The notes under the pieces are model-generated. The model ran no database searches and had not been told where the DNA came from. It saw nothing but the letters and a program-made list of their open reading frames with translations. A stretch of DNA of 64,000 bases from CAZGCA01 sp964524145 (GTDB lineage: Bacteria > Hydrogenedentota > CAZGCA01): assembly GCA_964524145.1 (NCBI GenBank), contig CAZGCA010000004.1, positions 50,297 through 114,296 of the forward strand, in the 5' to 3' direction. Shown in pieces: positions 27,937 through 36,471 of this stretch. Made by a program: the position numbers and the translations under genes. The first letter of the stretch is position 1. Every line of letters starts with the position of its first letter.

Positions 27937-29594
27937 CGGGAAGCGGCAACCGTCGCCGCGTATCTCGCAAGGCACCCCTTGGTAACCTTTGGCTCGGGCG
28001 GGTTCCACGCTTTTAGCCGGGCTGCGAGCTCGTCGTCCGACACGAGCAAGTCCAGCTTCCGGTCGTCGATATCAACGCTGATCCTGTCGCCGTCTCTGAC
28101 AACCGCGATGGGGCCGCCGGCAGCAGCTTCCGGGAGCAGGTATCCGATGCACGGACCGGAGGTGTATCCCGAGAAGCGGCCGTCCGTGATGAGGTACGTG
28201 TTGTCTTCGAGCCCCGACATCTGCATGAAGAACCTCAGGAACGCCATCTCGCGCATCCCCGGGCCGCCCCGTTTCCCTTCGTAACGCACGACGATCGCGT
28301 CTCCCTGTTCGATGCGGCCGTCCTTGACGGCCTCAATAGCGTCCTCCTCACGCTCAAACACTTTGGCGGGACCTTCGAATTTGCGCATCGACTCGTCAAC
28401 CCCGACCTGCTTGATAACAGCGCCTTCAGGAGTGAGGTTGCCGCGCAGGACGGCCACCCCGCCATACGGCCGCACGGGGTTGGACATGTCCCTGATGACT
28501 TCGTTCTCGTATGGACGCACGTCGGCAAGGTTCTCGCCGACGGTCTTGCCGGTGACAGTCATCGCGTCGGCGTTGAGGAGCGAGTCGAGCTTCTTCATGA
28601 CAACAGGAATGCCACCGGCCTCGCCGAGCTCGGTGACGAAGTAAGGTCCCGACGGTTCGACAGCGCAAAGGTACGGCGTGTTGCGGGCGGTCTCGTCGAA
28701 CTGGGCGAGTTCAATCTCGACCCCTGCCTCTTCGGCAATCGCCGGTATGTGCAGCACCGTGTTGAGCGAGCCACCTATAGCCATATCCACGGTAAGCATG
28801 TTGTGTATCGACTCGGGAGTGATGATCGCGCTCGCCGTGATGCCTGCTTCAAGAAGCGCCATGATCTGTTTGCCCGCCTCGTATGCGAGCCGGTCCTTCT
28901 CGGAATGGACGGAGGGAACGGTGGCATCGCCCGGCAGCGCCATCCCAACGGCTTCGGTCATGCACGCCATCGTGTTTGCAGTGCCCATACCCCAGCACGC
29001 GCCCGGACATCGGAAGTAGCAGTAGGTCATCTCCTCGATGTCTTCCTGGTCGAACTCTCCCGCCGCTGTCCGCTCGCCGCGTTCCGGCATGTTGGTGATA
29101 CCCATCCTCATCTTTTCCCGCGGCCAGTATGGAGGTACCATCGGGCCACCGGTGACGAGTATCGTCGGGATGTCGAGCCGAGCCGCAGCCATCAGGTAGG
29201 CCGGCAGGATCTTGTCGCAGGACGCCACCATCACCATGGCATCGAAACAATGGGCACGTATGCTGAGCTCGACGGCGTCAGCGATCAGCTCACGGCTCGG
29301 AAGGATATACTTCATGCCCTCGTGACCGTTTGCGAGACCGTCGCACAGCGATATGGTGTTGAACTCCGCCGGGGTGCCTCCGGCCGCCCTCACGCCGCCT
29401 TTGACGCGTTCGGACAATCGCCGAAGGTGGCAGTGGCCCGGGTGTATCTCGTTCCACGAATTGACCACGGCAACGAGAGGACGTTCAACCTCGCCGCGCG
29501 TCATTCCCGTCGCGTAGAGCAGGCCGCGACGGTATCGCGAGAGGACGTCTTCTCCCCTGTACACGCTGCTATTACTGCTCACTTCTTTCATCAT
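27933..29594 (-). CDS. ilvD: dihydroxy-acid dehydratase (IlvD/Edd family)
   Basis: 553 residues; the two adjacent ATGs at 29594 and 29591 follow a GGAGA site. Family features: NSWNEIHPGHCHL, EFNTISLCDGLANGHEGMKY, CDKILP (iron-sulfur cysteine, about residue 120), and CPGACWGMGTANTM with further cysteines near 190. It would convert 2,3-dihydroxy-acids to 2-oxo acids in branched-chain amino-acid synthesis. The motif is CDKILPA rather than the common CDKIVPG, and no other ilv genes are nearby, so a sugar-acid dehydratase of the same family cannot be excluded. Confidence 0.82.
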   Translation of the reverse strand: MMKEVSSNSSVYRGEDVLSRYRRGLLYATGMTRGEVERPLVAVVNSWNEIHPGHCHLRRLSERVKGGVRAAGGTPAEFNTISLCDGLANGHEGMKYILPSRELIADAVELSIRAHCFDAMVMVASCDKILPAYLMAAARLDIPTILVTGGPMVPPYWPREKMRMGITNMPERGERTAAGEFDQEDIEEMTYCYFRCPGACWGMGTANTMACMTEAVGMALPGDATVPSVHSEKDRLAYEAGKQIMALLEAGITASAIITPESIHNMLTVDMAIGGSLNTVLHIPAIAEEAGVEIELAQFDETARNTPYLCAVEPSGPYFVTELGEAGGIPVVMKKLDSLLNADAMTVTGKTVGENLADVRPYENEVIRDMSNPVRPYGGVAVLRGNLTPEGAVIKQVGVDESMRKFEGPAKVFEREEDAIEAVKDGRIEQGDAIVVRYEGKRGGPGMREMAFLRFFMQMSGLEDNTYLITDGRFSGYTSGPCIGYLLPEAAAGGPIAVVRDGDRISVDIDDRKLDLLVSDDELAARLKAWNPPEPKVTKGCLARYAATVAASR

Positions 29595-29774
29595 CCATCT
29601 CCATCCTCACAACCGCACAATCCCGACCGATTCTGTCTCCGCCGGGAACTCGTGAACGTTTCTTCCGTTCATAGGATAACGATGCTGCATCTCACTGTCA
29701 ATGCCGGGCCGGGTCACGAGAGGCCGATTGGAGAAGCGCGTCGCGGCACAAGCGGCTTGGCAGTGCGTCTCCGC

Positions 29775-29804
29775 TTGCAATTCGGCGTTTGCGTATGGTA
29801 TAAC
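29775..29804 (+). promoter_or_regulatory. candidate promoter of the rpsB cluster
   Basis: TTGCAA at 29775-29780 and TATAAC at 29799-29804, 18 bp apart, in the 329-bp gap between ilvD and rpsB. It would give a 5' leader of about 110 nt before rpsB. Confidence 0.45.
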
Positions 29805-29827
29805 CTACTGACGTTTCCCAATCCACA

Positions 29828-29893
29828 CGCTTGATAGTGCGGGTGACGGTGCCGGGCGGATGTGCGTCCGGCTGAGCCCGGTTAGATCAAGCG
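29828..29893 (+). promoter_or_regulatory. structured rpsB leader, candidate S2 autoregulatory element
   Basis: CGCTTGAT at 29828-29835 pairs perfectly with ATCAAGCG at 29886-29893, enclosing a second hairpin with GCCGG at 29851-29855 and CCGGC at 29868-29872. The structure ends about 30 nt before the rpsB start. Ribosomal protein S2 autoregulates its operon through leader RNA in several bacteria; here the role is inferred from position and fold only. Confidence 0.4.
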
Positions 29894-29923
29894 GAGGCTT
29901 AACCGTAAGTACGGAGGTATGTA

Positions 29924-30694
29924 ATGGCGATTGTCACCATGAAGGAGTTGCTCGAGGCGGGCGTCCATTTCGGCCACCAGACGCGCCGGTGGAACCCGCG
30001 GATGAAACGGTTCATCTTCTGCGAGAGAAACAAGATATACATCATCGACCTGCAACAGACGATTCGTCAGGTCAACGGTGTGTACCAAGTTCTTCGCGAG
30101 CTCATCGAGGCCGGCGGAACCGTGCTTTTCGTTGGCACAAAGAAGCAGGCCCAGGAGACTGTCAGGGAGGAGGCCGAGCGTTGCGGTATGTTCTACGTCA
30201 ATCAGAGATGGCTCGGCGGCACGCTCACAAACTTTACGACCATCAGCAAGCGGATCCGCAGGCTCAAGGAACTTGAGCAGATGGAAGAGGACGGCGTGCT
30301 CGACCAGTTGTCGAAGAAGGAAGCCAACCGGCTGCGCAAAGAATGCGTGAAACTGGAACGAAACCTTTGCGGGATTCGGAACATGACGCGGTTGCCGCAG
30401 GCCGTCTTCGTTATTGACACGAAGAGAGAGACCATTGCAGTTCGCGAAGCCAGGAAGCTCGGCATACCCATCATCGGCATAGTGGACACCAATTGCGACC
30501 CGGACGAGATCACCCACCCGATACCGGGTAACGACGATGCCATACGCGCCATTCGTGTGTTCTGCAAGATCGTCGCCGACAGCATCATCGAGGCGCAGAC
30601 GAGGATGAGTAAACAGCGCGAAGAGGAAGCGGCCGCGCAGACTGATGCGAGCGGAGACGAAGCCAAAGACGACAAAGCACAACCAGGAGCATAA
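29924..30694 (+). CDS. rpsB: 30S ribosomal protein S2
   Basis: 256 residues, ATG 29924 after GGAGGT. The N-terminus reads MKELLEAGVHFGHQTRRWNP, a textbook S2 signature, with NQRWLGGTLTNF and a late PGNDDAIRAIR stretch. It binds 16S rRNA in the head-platform region of the small subunit. The C-terminal 25 residues are an acidic, Ala-rich tail common in this group. First gene of the rpsB-tsf-pyrH-frr cluster, 4 bp before tsf. Confidence 0.98.
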   Translation: MAIVTMKELLEAGVHFGHQTRRWNPRMKRFIFCERNKIYIIDLQQTIRQVNGVYQVLRELIEAGGTVLFVGTKKQAQETVREEAERCGMFYVNQRWLGGTLTNFTTISKRIRRLKELEQMEEDGVLDQLSKKEANRLRKECVKLERNLCGIRNMTRLPQAVFVIDTKRETIAVREARKLGIPIIGIVDTNCDPDEITHPIPGNDDAIRAIRVFCKIVADSIIEAQTRMSKQREEEAAAQTDASGDEAKDDKAQPGA

Positions 30695-30698
30695 CGAG

Positions 30699-31334
30699 AT
30701 GTCAATTGCAGCAAGCCAAGTGAAACAACTGCGCGAAAAGACTGGTGCAGGGATGATGGACTGCAAACGCGCGCTCGAGGAGAGCGGCGGCGATATGGAC
30801 AAAGCCATCAAGCTACTGAGAGAGAAGGGCGTGTCCCTGGCGGCCAAACGCGCACACAAGGTTGCCGCCGAAGGTGTGATCGGGGCCTACGTTCATGCCG
30901 GAAGCAAGATAGGCGTCATGGTGGAGGTAAACTGCGAGTCCGATTTCGTAGCGCGGACGGCTGATTTCCAGGATTTCGCCAAGAACCTGTGTTTGCAGAT
31001 ATGTTCTCAAAACCCGAGCTACGTGCGGCCCGAGGATGTACCCGAGACGGTGCTCGACGCCGAGCGGGAGATATACAGGAAACAAGCGCTCGCAGCGGGC
31101 AAGCCAGAGAAGATCGTCGACCGTATAGCCGAGGGCAAGCTCAAGAAATTCCACGAGACAGTGTGCCTGCTCAAGCAACCGTTTGTACGCGATCCTGACA
31201 TGACGATTCAAGATTACCTCAACGATGTTGTCGCCAAGATGGGCGAGAAGATCGAGGTTCGCCGGTTCGTCCGGTACGTTCTGGGAGAGGGATCGGACGA
31301 GGCGGAGTCTGAGCGGGACATAGAAGAAGGCTGA
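30699..31334 (+). CDS. tsf: translation elongation factor Ts
   Basis: 211 residues from ATG 30699 with AGGAG upstream. The UBA-like N-terminal domain carries VKQLREKTGAGMMDCKRALE, followed by EGVIGAYVHAGSKIGVMVEV and CESDFVART, the EF-Tu-contacting core. It is the short form of EF-Ts, with one full core half and a C-terminal module similar in size to those of Thermus and chloroplast proteins rather than the about 280-residue E. coli form. It exchanges GDP for GTP on EF-Tu. Confidence 0.97.
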   Translation: MSIAASQVKQLREKTGAGMMDCKRALEESGGDMDKAIKLLREKGVSLAAKRAHKVAAEGVIGAYVHAGSKIGVMVEVNCESDFVARTADFQDFAKNLCLQICSQNPSYVRPEDVPETVLDAEREIYRKQALAAGKPEKIVDRIAEGKLKKFHETVCLLKQPFVRDPDMTIQDYLNDVVAKMGEKIEVRRFVRYVLGEGSDEAESERDIEEG

Positions 31335-31357
31335 TCTGACCGGCGAACGTACGCTCG

Positions 31358-32077
31358 ATGGCAGAATACGAACGGGTCATTCTCAAGCTTAGCGGCGAGG
31401 CACTCCAGGGTGGCCTCGGTTACGGCATCGATCACGCCACCGTCTTCGACATAGCACGCCAGATAGTTGATGCGCGCAAACACGGTGTCGAGATCGGCGT
31501 GGTCGTCGGGGGCGGTAACATTTGGCGTGGCGGTGAGGCCAGCGAGGAAGGCATGGACCGGTCCGCTGCCGACTATATGGGGATGCTCGCCACGGTGATC
31601 AACGCGCTCGCGCTGCAGAACGCCATGGAAAAGCTCGGCGCCGATACCCGCGTGATGACCGCGATAGAGATGCAGGCGTTTGCAGAACCGTATATCCGCC
31701 GACGCGCGCTCCGCCACCTCGAGAAGGGGCGTGTCGTCATCTTTGCCGGCGGAACCGGCAATCCGTACTTCACCACGGATACGGCGGCAGCGTTGCGGGC
31801 AACGGAACTGCACGCCCAGGTCTTGCTCAAGGCCACCAGGGTTGACGGCGTGTATGACAAAGACCCGGAGCAATTCCCCGACGCGGTGAAGTTCGACGAG
31901 CTGACCTATATGGACTGTCTGAACCGCGACCTCAAGGTTATGGACGCAACGGCCATATCACTTTGTATGACGAACGAGTTGCCTATCATCGTCTTCAACT
32001 TGACCGTTTCCGGAAACATCGAGAAGGCGGTGTTTGGTCGGAATGTGGGAACTGTGGTCAGAGGGGCTTCGCAATGA
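31358..32077 (+). CDS. pyrH: UMP kinase
   Basis: 239 residues, ATG 31358. The amino-acid-kinase fold is clear: ILKLSGEALQG at the N-terminus, VVVGGGNIWRG (about 47-57), DRSAADYMGMLATVINALAL, and FAGGTGNPYFTTDTAAALRA. It phosphorylates UMP to UDP with ATP in pyrimidine nucleotide synthesis. The stop overlaps the frr start as ATGA. Confidence 0.97.
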   Translation: MAEYERVILKLSGEALQGGLGYGIDHATVFDIARQIVDARKHGVEIGVVVGGGNIWRGGEASEEGMDRSAADYMGMLATVINALALQNAMEKLGADTRVMTAIEMQAFAEPYIRRRALRHLEKGRVVIFAGGTGNPYFTTDTAAALRATELHAQVLLKATRVDGVYDKDPEQFPDAVKFDELTYMDCLNRDLKVMDATAISLCMTNELPIIVFNLTVSGNIEKAVFGRNVGTVVRGASQ

Positions 32078-32628
32078 AAGAGCTGCTTCGAGAAACCCGC
32101 GAACGAATGAAGAAGAGCGTCGAGGCAACGCGAGTCGAATTGGCGTCGATCCGTACCGGTCGTGCGTCGGCATCGCTGCTGGACACCATAACCGTTGAGT
32201 GTTATGGGGCATCGATGCACATCAACCAGGTGGCAAACGTGGCGACGCCTGAACCCAGGTTGATAACTATCACGCCGTGGGACAAGGCCAACACGGAGGC
32301 GATCGAGAAGGCCTTACTGAAATCCGACCTCGGGTTGACGCCGAGCACTCACGGGAACCTGATACGGCTGCCGATACCCCAGTTGACCGAGGAACGGCGC
32401 AAGAACCTCGTCAAGGTTGTCAAAAAGCTCGGCGAGGAAGGACGTATCGCAATACGAAACGTGCGCCGTGATGCGAACGAGGAGATCAAGAAACGCGAGA
32501 AAGCTCACGAGATCTCCGAGGACGACTCGCACCGCAACCTCGGCGAAGTACAGAAGCTCACGGATAAGTACATCGAGCGGGTTGAGGAACTCCTCAAGAA
32601 GAAAGAAGAAGAGATACTCGAAGTCTGA
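32074..32628 (+). CDS. frr: ribosome recycling factor
   Basis: 184 residues from ATG 32074, overlapping pyrH by 4 bp. The motif ELASIRTGRASASLLD lies in the first helix, with PWDKANTEAIEKALLKSDLG in the beta domain, and a three-helix bundle ends in VEELLKKKEEEILEV. With EF-G it splits the post-termination ribosome. Length and order in the cluster are standard. Confidence 0.97.
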   Translation: MKELLRETRERMKKSVEATRVELASIRTGRASASLLDTITVECYGASMHINQVANVATPEPRLITITPWDKANTEAIEKALLKSDLGLTPSTHGNLIRLPIPQLTEERRKNLVKVVKKLGEEGRIAIRNVRRDANEEIKKREKAHEISEDDSHRNLGEVQKLTDKYIERVEELLKKKEEEILEV

Positions 32629-32647
32629 ACTAAGGAGGTGAGAGTTC

Positions 32648-32815
32648 TTGCCGTACAAGATTACTGACGACTGTGTCGGCTGCGGCAGTTGCGCGGAGGA
32701 ATGCCCGACTAACGCTATTGTCGAGGACGGCGACGTCTACAGGATAACCGACGAATGCACCGAGTGCGGTACGTGCATCGAGGCGCGCCCCACCGAGGCT
32801 ATAGTTGAGGCGTGA
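32648..32815 (+). CDS. small 2[4Fe-4S]-type ferredoxin lacking one cysteine
   Basis: 55 residues, TTG start at 32648 with a strong AAGGAGGTG 7 bases before it. The first motif is complete (CVGCGSCAEECP), but the second reads CTECGTCIEARP: the fourth cysteine is replaced by Arg (CGC in place of an expected TGC). In clostridial-type ferredoxins that cysteine completes the cluster held mainly by the first motif, so one cluster may be [3Fe-4S] or absent. Low-potential electron carrier; partner unknown. It sits 19 bp after frr and is followed by a hairpin, so it probably ends the frr transcript. Confidence 0.88.
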   Translation: MPYKITDDCVGCGSCAEECPTNAIVEDGDVYRITDECTECGTCIEARPTEAIVEA

Positions 32816-32820
32816 CTATC

Positions 32821-32865
32821 CGACCACGAGCTGGCCCCGATTACCAGGCCGACGGTTCGTGGTCG
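32821..32865 (+). terminator. hairpin after the ferredoxin gene
   Basis: CGACCACGA at 32821-32829 pairs perfectly with TCGTGGTCG at 32857-32865; CTGG at 32831-32834 can pair with CCAG at 32844-32847 inside. It is followed by TTCTGTTTG. Probably ends the rpsB-to-ferredoxin transcript ahead of uppS, although the T-run is imperfect. Confidence 0.55.
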
Positions 32866-32953
32866 TTCTGTTTGTAGTGACGTGGAAGGCTGGCTAGTTT
32901 GGCCGGGATCGTTTAGAATATGGTGGTGAGGACGGCGTAACGGGATATCGGTT

Positions 32954-33724
32954 ATGAGTGGTCTTGTGCGGAAACCTTCCACCGGCGCCACGGCTGCGCT
33001 GCTCAACAAGATCGATCGCGACCGGCTGCCCCAACACGTCGCGATAATCATGGACGGCAACGGTCGTTGGGCGAAGAAGCGGGGTCTGTCGCGCATCGCC
33101 GGCCACGAGGCGGGCGTCAACGCCGTCAGGGCCTCGATTGAAGCGTGCCGCGAGATTGAGCTGCCCATGCTGACGCTCTACGCGTTCTCGACCGAGAACT
33201 GGACCCGACCGAAAACCGAAGTCTCGATGTTGTGGCGGCTGTTGAGGAAGTACGTGCGCGAGGAACTCGACAACCTCGACGAGGAGGGTATACGGATCCG
33301 CGCGATAGGCCGGCTCGACAAGCTGCCCAAAGGGGCCCGCACGGACCTGTTGCGCACCTGCGAGAGAACGAAAGACAACACGGCAATGACGCTGGTCATC
33401 GCGCTCAACTATGGTGGCAGGCAGGAGATCGCCGATGCCGCTAGAGCGTTGGCGACCGACGTAAAGAACGGCAAGATCGCGCCCGGCGAGATCGACCCGG
33501 ACCGGTTTTCGAAGTACCTCTACACCGCAGACCTGCCCGACCCCGACCTGCTTATTCGTACCAGCGGCGAGTGCAGGGTGAGCAACTTCCTGCTCTGGCA
33601 AATATCCTACGCGGAGATAGTCATAACCGACGTGCTGTGGCCCGACTTCAGCAGGAAAGATATGTACAAGGCCATACTCGAGTACCAGGCGCGCGAACGC
33701 CGGTTTGGCGGGGTCGGGGGGTGA
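32954..33724 (+). CDS. uppS: isoprenyl transferase (undecaprenyl diphosphate synthase)
   Basis: 256 residues, ATG 32954. The cis-prenyltransferase signature HVAIIMDGNGRWAKKRG is at residues 28-44 with the catalytic Asp, followed by TLYAFSTENWTRP and the C-terminal DLLIRTSGECRVSNFLLWQ and EIVITDVLWPDF motifs. It condenses isopentenyl diphosphate onto farnesyl diphosphate to make the C55 carrier lipid for peptidoglycan and other wall polymers. Next gene cdsA starts 9 bp later. Confidence 0.97.
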   Translation: MSGLVRKPSTGATAALLNKIDRDRLPQHVAIIMDGNGRWAKKRGLSRIAGHEAGVNAVRASIEACREIELPMLTLYAFSTENWTRPKTEVSMLWRLLRKYVREELDNLDEEGIRIRAIGRLDKLPKGARTDLLRTCERTKDNTAMTLVIALNYGGRQEIADAARALATDVKNGKIAPGEIDPDRFSKYLYTADLPDPDLLIRTSGECRVSNFLLWQISYAEIVITDVLWPDFSRKDMYKAILEYQARERRFGGVGG

Positions 33725-33733
33725 CGGGACAAA

Positions 33734-34552
33734 ATGTCGGATAGGACAGGCGGGCTTGGGCTGCGTCTGATGACCTTAGCGGTTGCCGGCCCTGCCATCG
33801 TTGTGCTGGCTGTGCACCCGCAGTTGCGGCTTGGTTTCGACACGGTCGCCGCCCTGCTGTTGGCGCTAGGCGTTTACGAATGTGCCAAGATCATGAAGGG
33901 GCGGTCTATTGACGTCGATCCGGTATGGCTTACCATCGCCGGGTTCGGCATAGTCGTCGCCGCACATTTTGGCTTTCTCAATCCGGGGCTGTTCGCGGGG
34001 CTGGTGTTGATAACCTGCATCCAGCTTCTCAAGAACCCGCCGAAGATAGCCGGGATTGCGGCATCGGTGTTCTGTCTCGTCTATGTAATCTGGCTCGGCG
34101 GACATATCGTTATGCTACGACAAGTGCCCACGTACGGTCCCGGGCTCATGATAATGCTATTCGCGATCATATGGACGAGCGATAGCGGCGCGTATCTCAT
34201 CGGTGTCGGTTTCGGCAAACACAGGTTGTGCCCTCGCATAAGCCCGAAGAAGACCATCGAGGGCGCCGTGGCGGGCGTCGTGTGCGGCACGATCGCCATG
34301 GCCGTGACCAAAGAGGTTCAGTTGCGCGGCGCTCCGATTCTGCCGCCGTTGTCGTACCCCGAGTACCTCATGCTCGGGGTGGTCATGAGCATCGTCGGCC
34401 AGGCGGGCGATCTGTTGGAATCGAGCCTCAAACGCGACGCCGGGATCAAGGACGCAGGATCGCTGTTCCCGGGACACGGCGGGTTCCTCGACAGGTGTGA
34501 CGCACTCATCTTTGCCGCGCCCGTGCTGTACTACTACGTGAAACTCGCTTAA
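33734..34552 (+). CDS. cdsA: phosphatidate cytidylyltransferase
   Basis: 272 residues, ATG 33734. Seven or eight hydrophobic helices, the ISPKKTIEGAVAG motif near residue 165 and the C-terminal CDS signature SSLKRDAGIKDAG followed by LFPGHGGFLDRCD. It makes CDP-diacylglycerol from phosphatidate and CTP at the membrane. In many bacteria dxr and rseP follow cdsA; here prfB follows instead. Confidence 0.95.
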   Translation: MSDRTGGLGLRLMTLAVAGPAIVVLAVHPQLRLGFDTVAALLLALGVYECAKIMKGRSIDVDPVWLTIAGFGIVVAAHFGFLNPGLFAGLVLITCIQLLKNPPKIAGIAASVFCLVYVIWLGGHIVMLRQVPTYGPGLMIMLFAIIWTSDSGAYLIGVGFGKHRLCPRISPKKTIEGAVAGVVCGTIAMAVTKEVQLRGAPILPPLSYPEYLMLGVVMSIVGQAGDLLESSLKRDAGIKDAGSLFPGHGGFLDRCDALIFAAPVLYYYVKLA

Positions 34553-34574
34553 CGCTACAAGGAGGTGGTCACGG

Positions 34575-35688
34575 ATGTATGACGAAGAACGCGAGAAGAT
34601 GTCCGATATATGTGCCAGACTCAAAGATTTGAGTGATTGTCTTTGAACTCCCTGGCAAGAGAGAGAAGCTCGCATCGCTCGAACGGGCGATGAGCGAGAG
34701 CACGTTCTGGCAGGACAACGACTCGGCCCAGGAAGTCATCAAAGAGGTCAAACAGCTTAAGGTAGTCATAGAACCGTTCGACGCGCTGGAAACCGAAGCG
34801 CAAGAGACGTCGGACCTGCTCGAGCTCGCGTCGGAGGAAGAGGACGCGAGCTTGGCGCAGGATCTCGCTGCGGCAGTCGAGAAGCTCGATAAAGAGGTTT
34901 CGCTCTTCGAGGTCCGTGCGGTGCTCAACGACGAACGCGACCCGAAGAACGCGATCCTGACAATCCATCCCGGCGCGGGCGGCACGGAATCGTGCGACTG
35001 GGCGGCCATGTTGCTGAGGATGTACACGCGCTGGCTCGACACCCGCGGGTACACGTACCGGATGGTGGACAAGCAGGACGGTGATGAGGCGGGGATCAAG
35101 AGCGTCACACTGACCATCGAGGGCGATCTCGCGTACGGATACCTCAAATCGGAGAACGGTGTCCACCGGCTTGTCCGCATATCGCCGTTCGACGCGAACA
35201 AGAGGCGGCATACGTCGTTCACCGCGGTCGAGATTCTGCCGGAGGTCGATGACAACATCGAGATCGAGATCGACGAGAAAGATCTCCGGATAGACACGTT
35301 CCGCGCGAGCGGTGCCGGCGGCCAACACGTCAACAAGACGAGTTCCGCGGTCCGGATGACGCACATCCCGACCGGCATAGTCGTCCAATGCCAGAACGAA
35401 CGGTCACAGCACAAGAACCGGGCGACCGCGATGAAACTGTTGCGCGCAAGACTCTACGACCGGGCGCTCAAGGAAAAAGAAGCCGAACTGGCCCAGGAAC
35501 GATCGGGCCAGGCGGACGTGGCGTGGGGAAGCCAGATTCGCAGTTACGTGCTTCACCCGTACCAGATGATTAAGGACCATCGTACGGGTGTCGAAACGTC
35601 CAACACACACGCGGTGCTCGACGGCGATCTCGATGCATTCATAGAGGCATACCTGCGGTTCGACGCCCAACGGAAAGCCAACAGGTAG
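34575..35688 (+). CDS. prfB: peptide chain release factor 2 with programmed +1 frameshift
   Basis: The gene starts at ATG 34575 (AAGGAGGTGG upstream) and runs 23 codons to CTT TGA at 34641-34646; reading continues in the +1 frame from GAA at 34645 to 35688, giving about 370 residues. This is the conserved autoregulatory site: when RF2 is low, the UGA is read slowly and the ribosome slips. SPF at residues 203-205 (UGA recognition) and GGQ at 248-250 (peptidyl hydrolysis) are intact. RF2 releases peptides at UGA and UAA. An ORF starting at 34633 covers only the second part. Confidence 0.96.
34632..34650 (+). other. prfB: prfB programmed frameshift site
   Basis: Slippery CTT followed by the in-frame TGA at 34644-34646 and then A, as in CUU-UGA-A/C of other bacteria. 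A purine-rich GAGTGA lies at 34631-34636, a few bases before the CTT, in the place where the E. coli site has its internal Shine-Dalgarno stimulator; the match is weak. Confidence 0.85.
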
Positions 35689-35734
35689 CCAGCCGGTCCG
35701 CAGGTGACACAGACGAACCCGTGGAAGGGGGCCG

Positions 35735-36433
35735 ATGCTGAAGGATCTCCCTAAACACGCAGCTATTTCGTTGCTCTACCTGCTACTGGGACTGAGTCTT
35801 GGCTGCTACTACACGGCAACTTATTTCGGGCGCAGCGGATGGCCGTTGCCGTCGTGCGAAGCCATATCGGGCGTGCTTCTCTACTACTTTTCCGTCATCA
35901 ACGCGAGCACCGAGGTCCAGGCCGTACATTGGATGGCGGCGTTTCTCTTGGCAGGATATCTCTGGATCGTGGTGTTGTGGTTCGCATCTCGCAGAATCCT
36001 CGGAGCGGGCTCGTCCGGTAAAGACGGTTGTGCGAACGCGCAAACCAGCGACAACCGGTTTGCAGCGCTTGGGTTGTCCGCCGCTCTGGGTGCCGTGCCG
36101 CTATCACTGCCCATCCCGTTTATGGTGTGGTGGATGGGCTCTACGGATGACGGGTTTTCCTGGTCGCACTTTGTCAGTGTGTGCTTGCGGCACGCCTGGG
36201 TCAACCCTCCAGTCTGGCTGAACTGCCTCTATTTCGGGCTGGGGTTGGCTGGATTCGTTTTGCAGATTGCGCTTTTCCGCAGGATATGGCATACGAGCGG
36301 GAAACGTTTCTTTGCAACATACGGGTTGGCGATCGGGGTGCTGCTGCTGAGCTCGATTGGTGTCGGGCTTCTGGTCTCGTACCCGCTGAGAACCGTGTTG
36401 ACAGGGGCCGCGGTACGTGCGAGTATTATGTAG
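35735..36433 (+). CDS. hypothetical six-helix membrane protein
   Basis: 232 residues, ATG 35735 after GAAGGGGG. About five or six hydrophobic helices (near 13-30, 45-60, 70-88, 115-140, 160-180, 190-215) with no recognised motif. It lies between prfB and the rhamnulokinase gene, 38 bp before the latter. No named family recognised; codon use is like the neighbours. Confidence 0.65.
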   Translation: MLKDLPKHAAISLLYLLLGLSLGCYYTATYFGRSGWPLPSCEAISGVLLYYFSVINASTEVQAVHWMAAFLLAGYLWIVVLWFASRRILGAGSSGKDGCANAQTSDNRFAALGLSAALGAVPLSLPIPFMVWWMGSTDDGFSWSHFVSVCLRHAWVNPPVWLNCLYFGLGLAGFVLQIALFRRIWHTSGKRFFATYGLAIGVLLLSSIGVGLLVSYPLRTVLTGAAVRASIM

Positions 36434-36471
36434 ACTCGGACAAGAACCAAAACGAAACGAGGAGATATGTC

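Noticed and set aside
28749..29834. 361-residue plus-strand open frame
   Set aside because: Antisense of ilvD.
34633..35688. prfB starting at an internal codon (351 residues)
   Set aside because: The start would have no ribosome site and would cut off the N-terminus; the +1 frameshift site explains the two frames.
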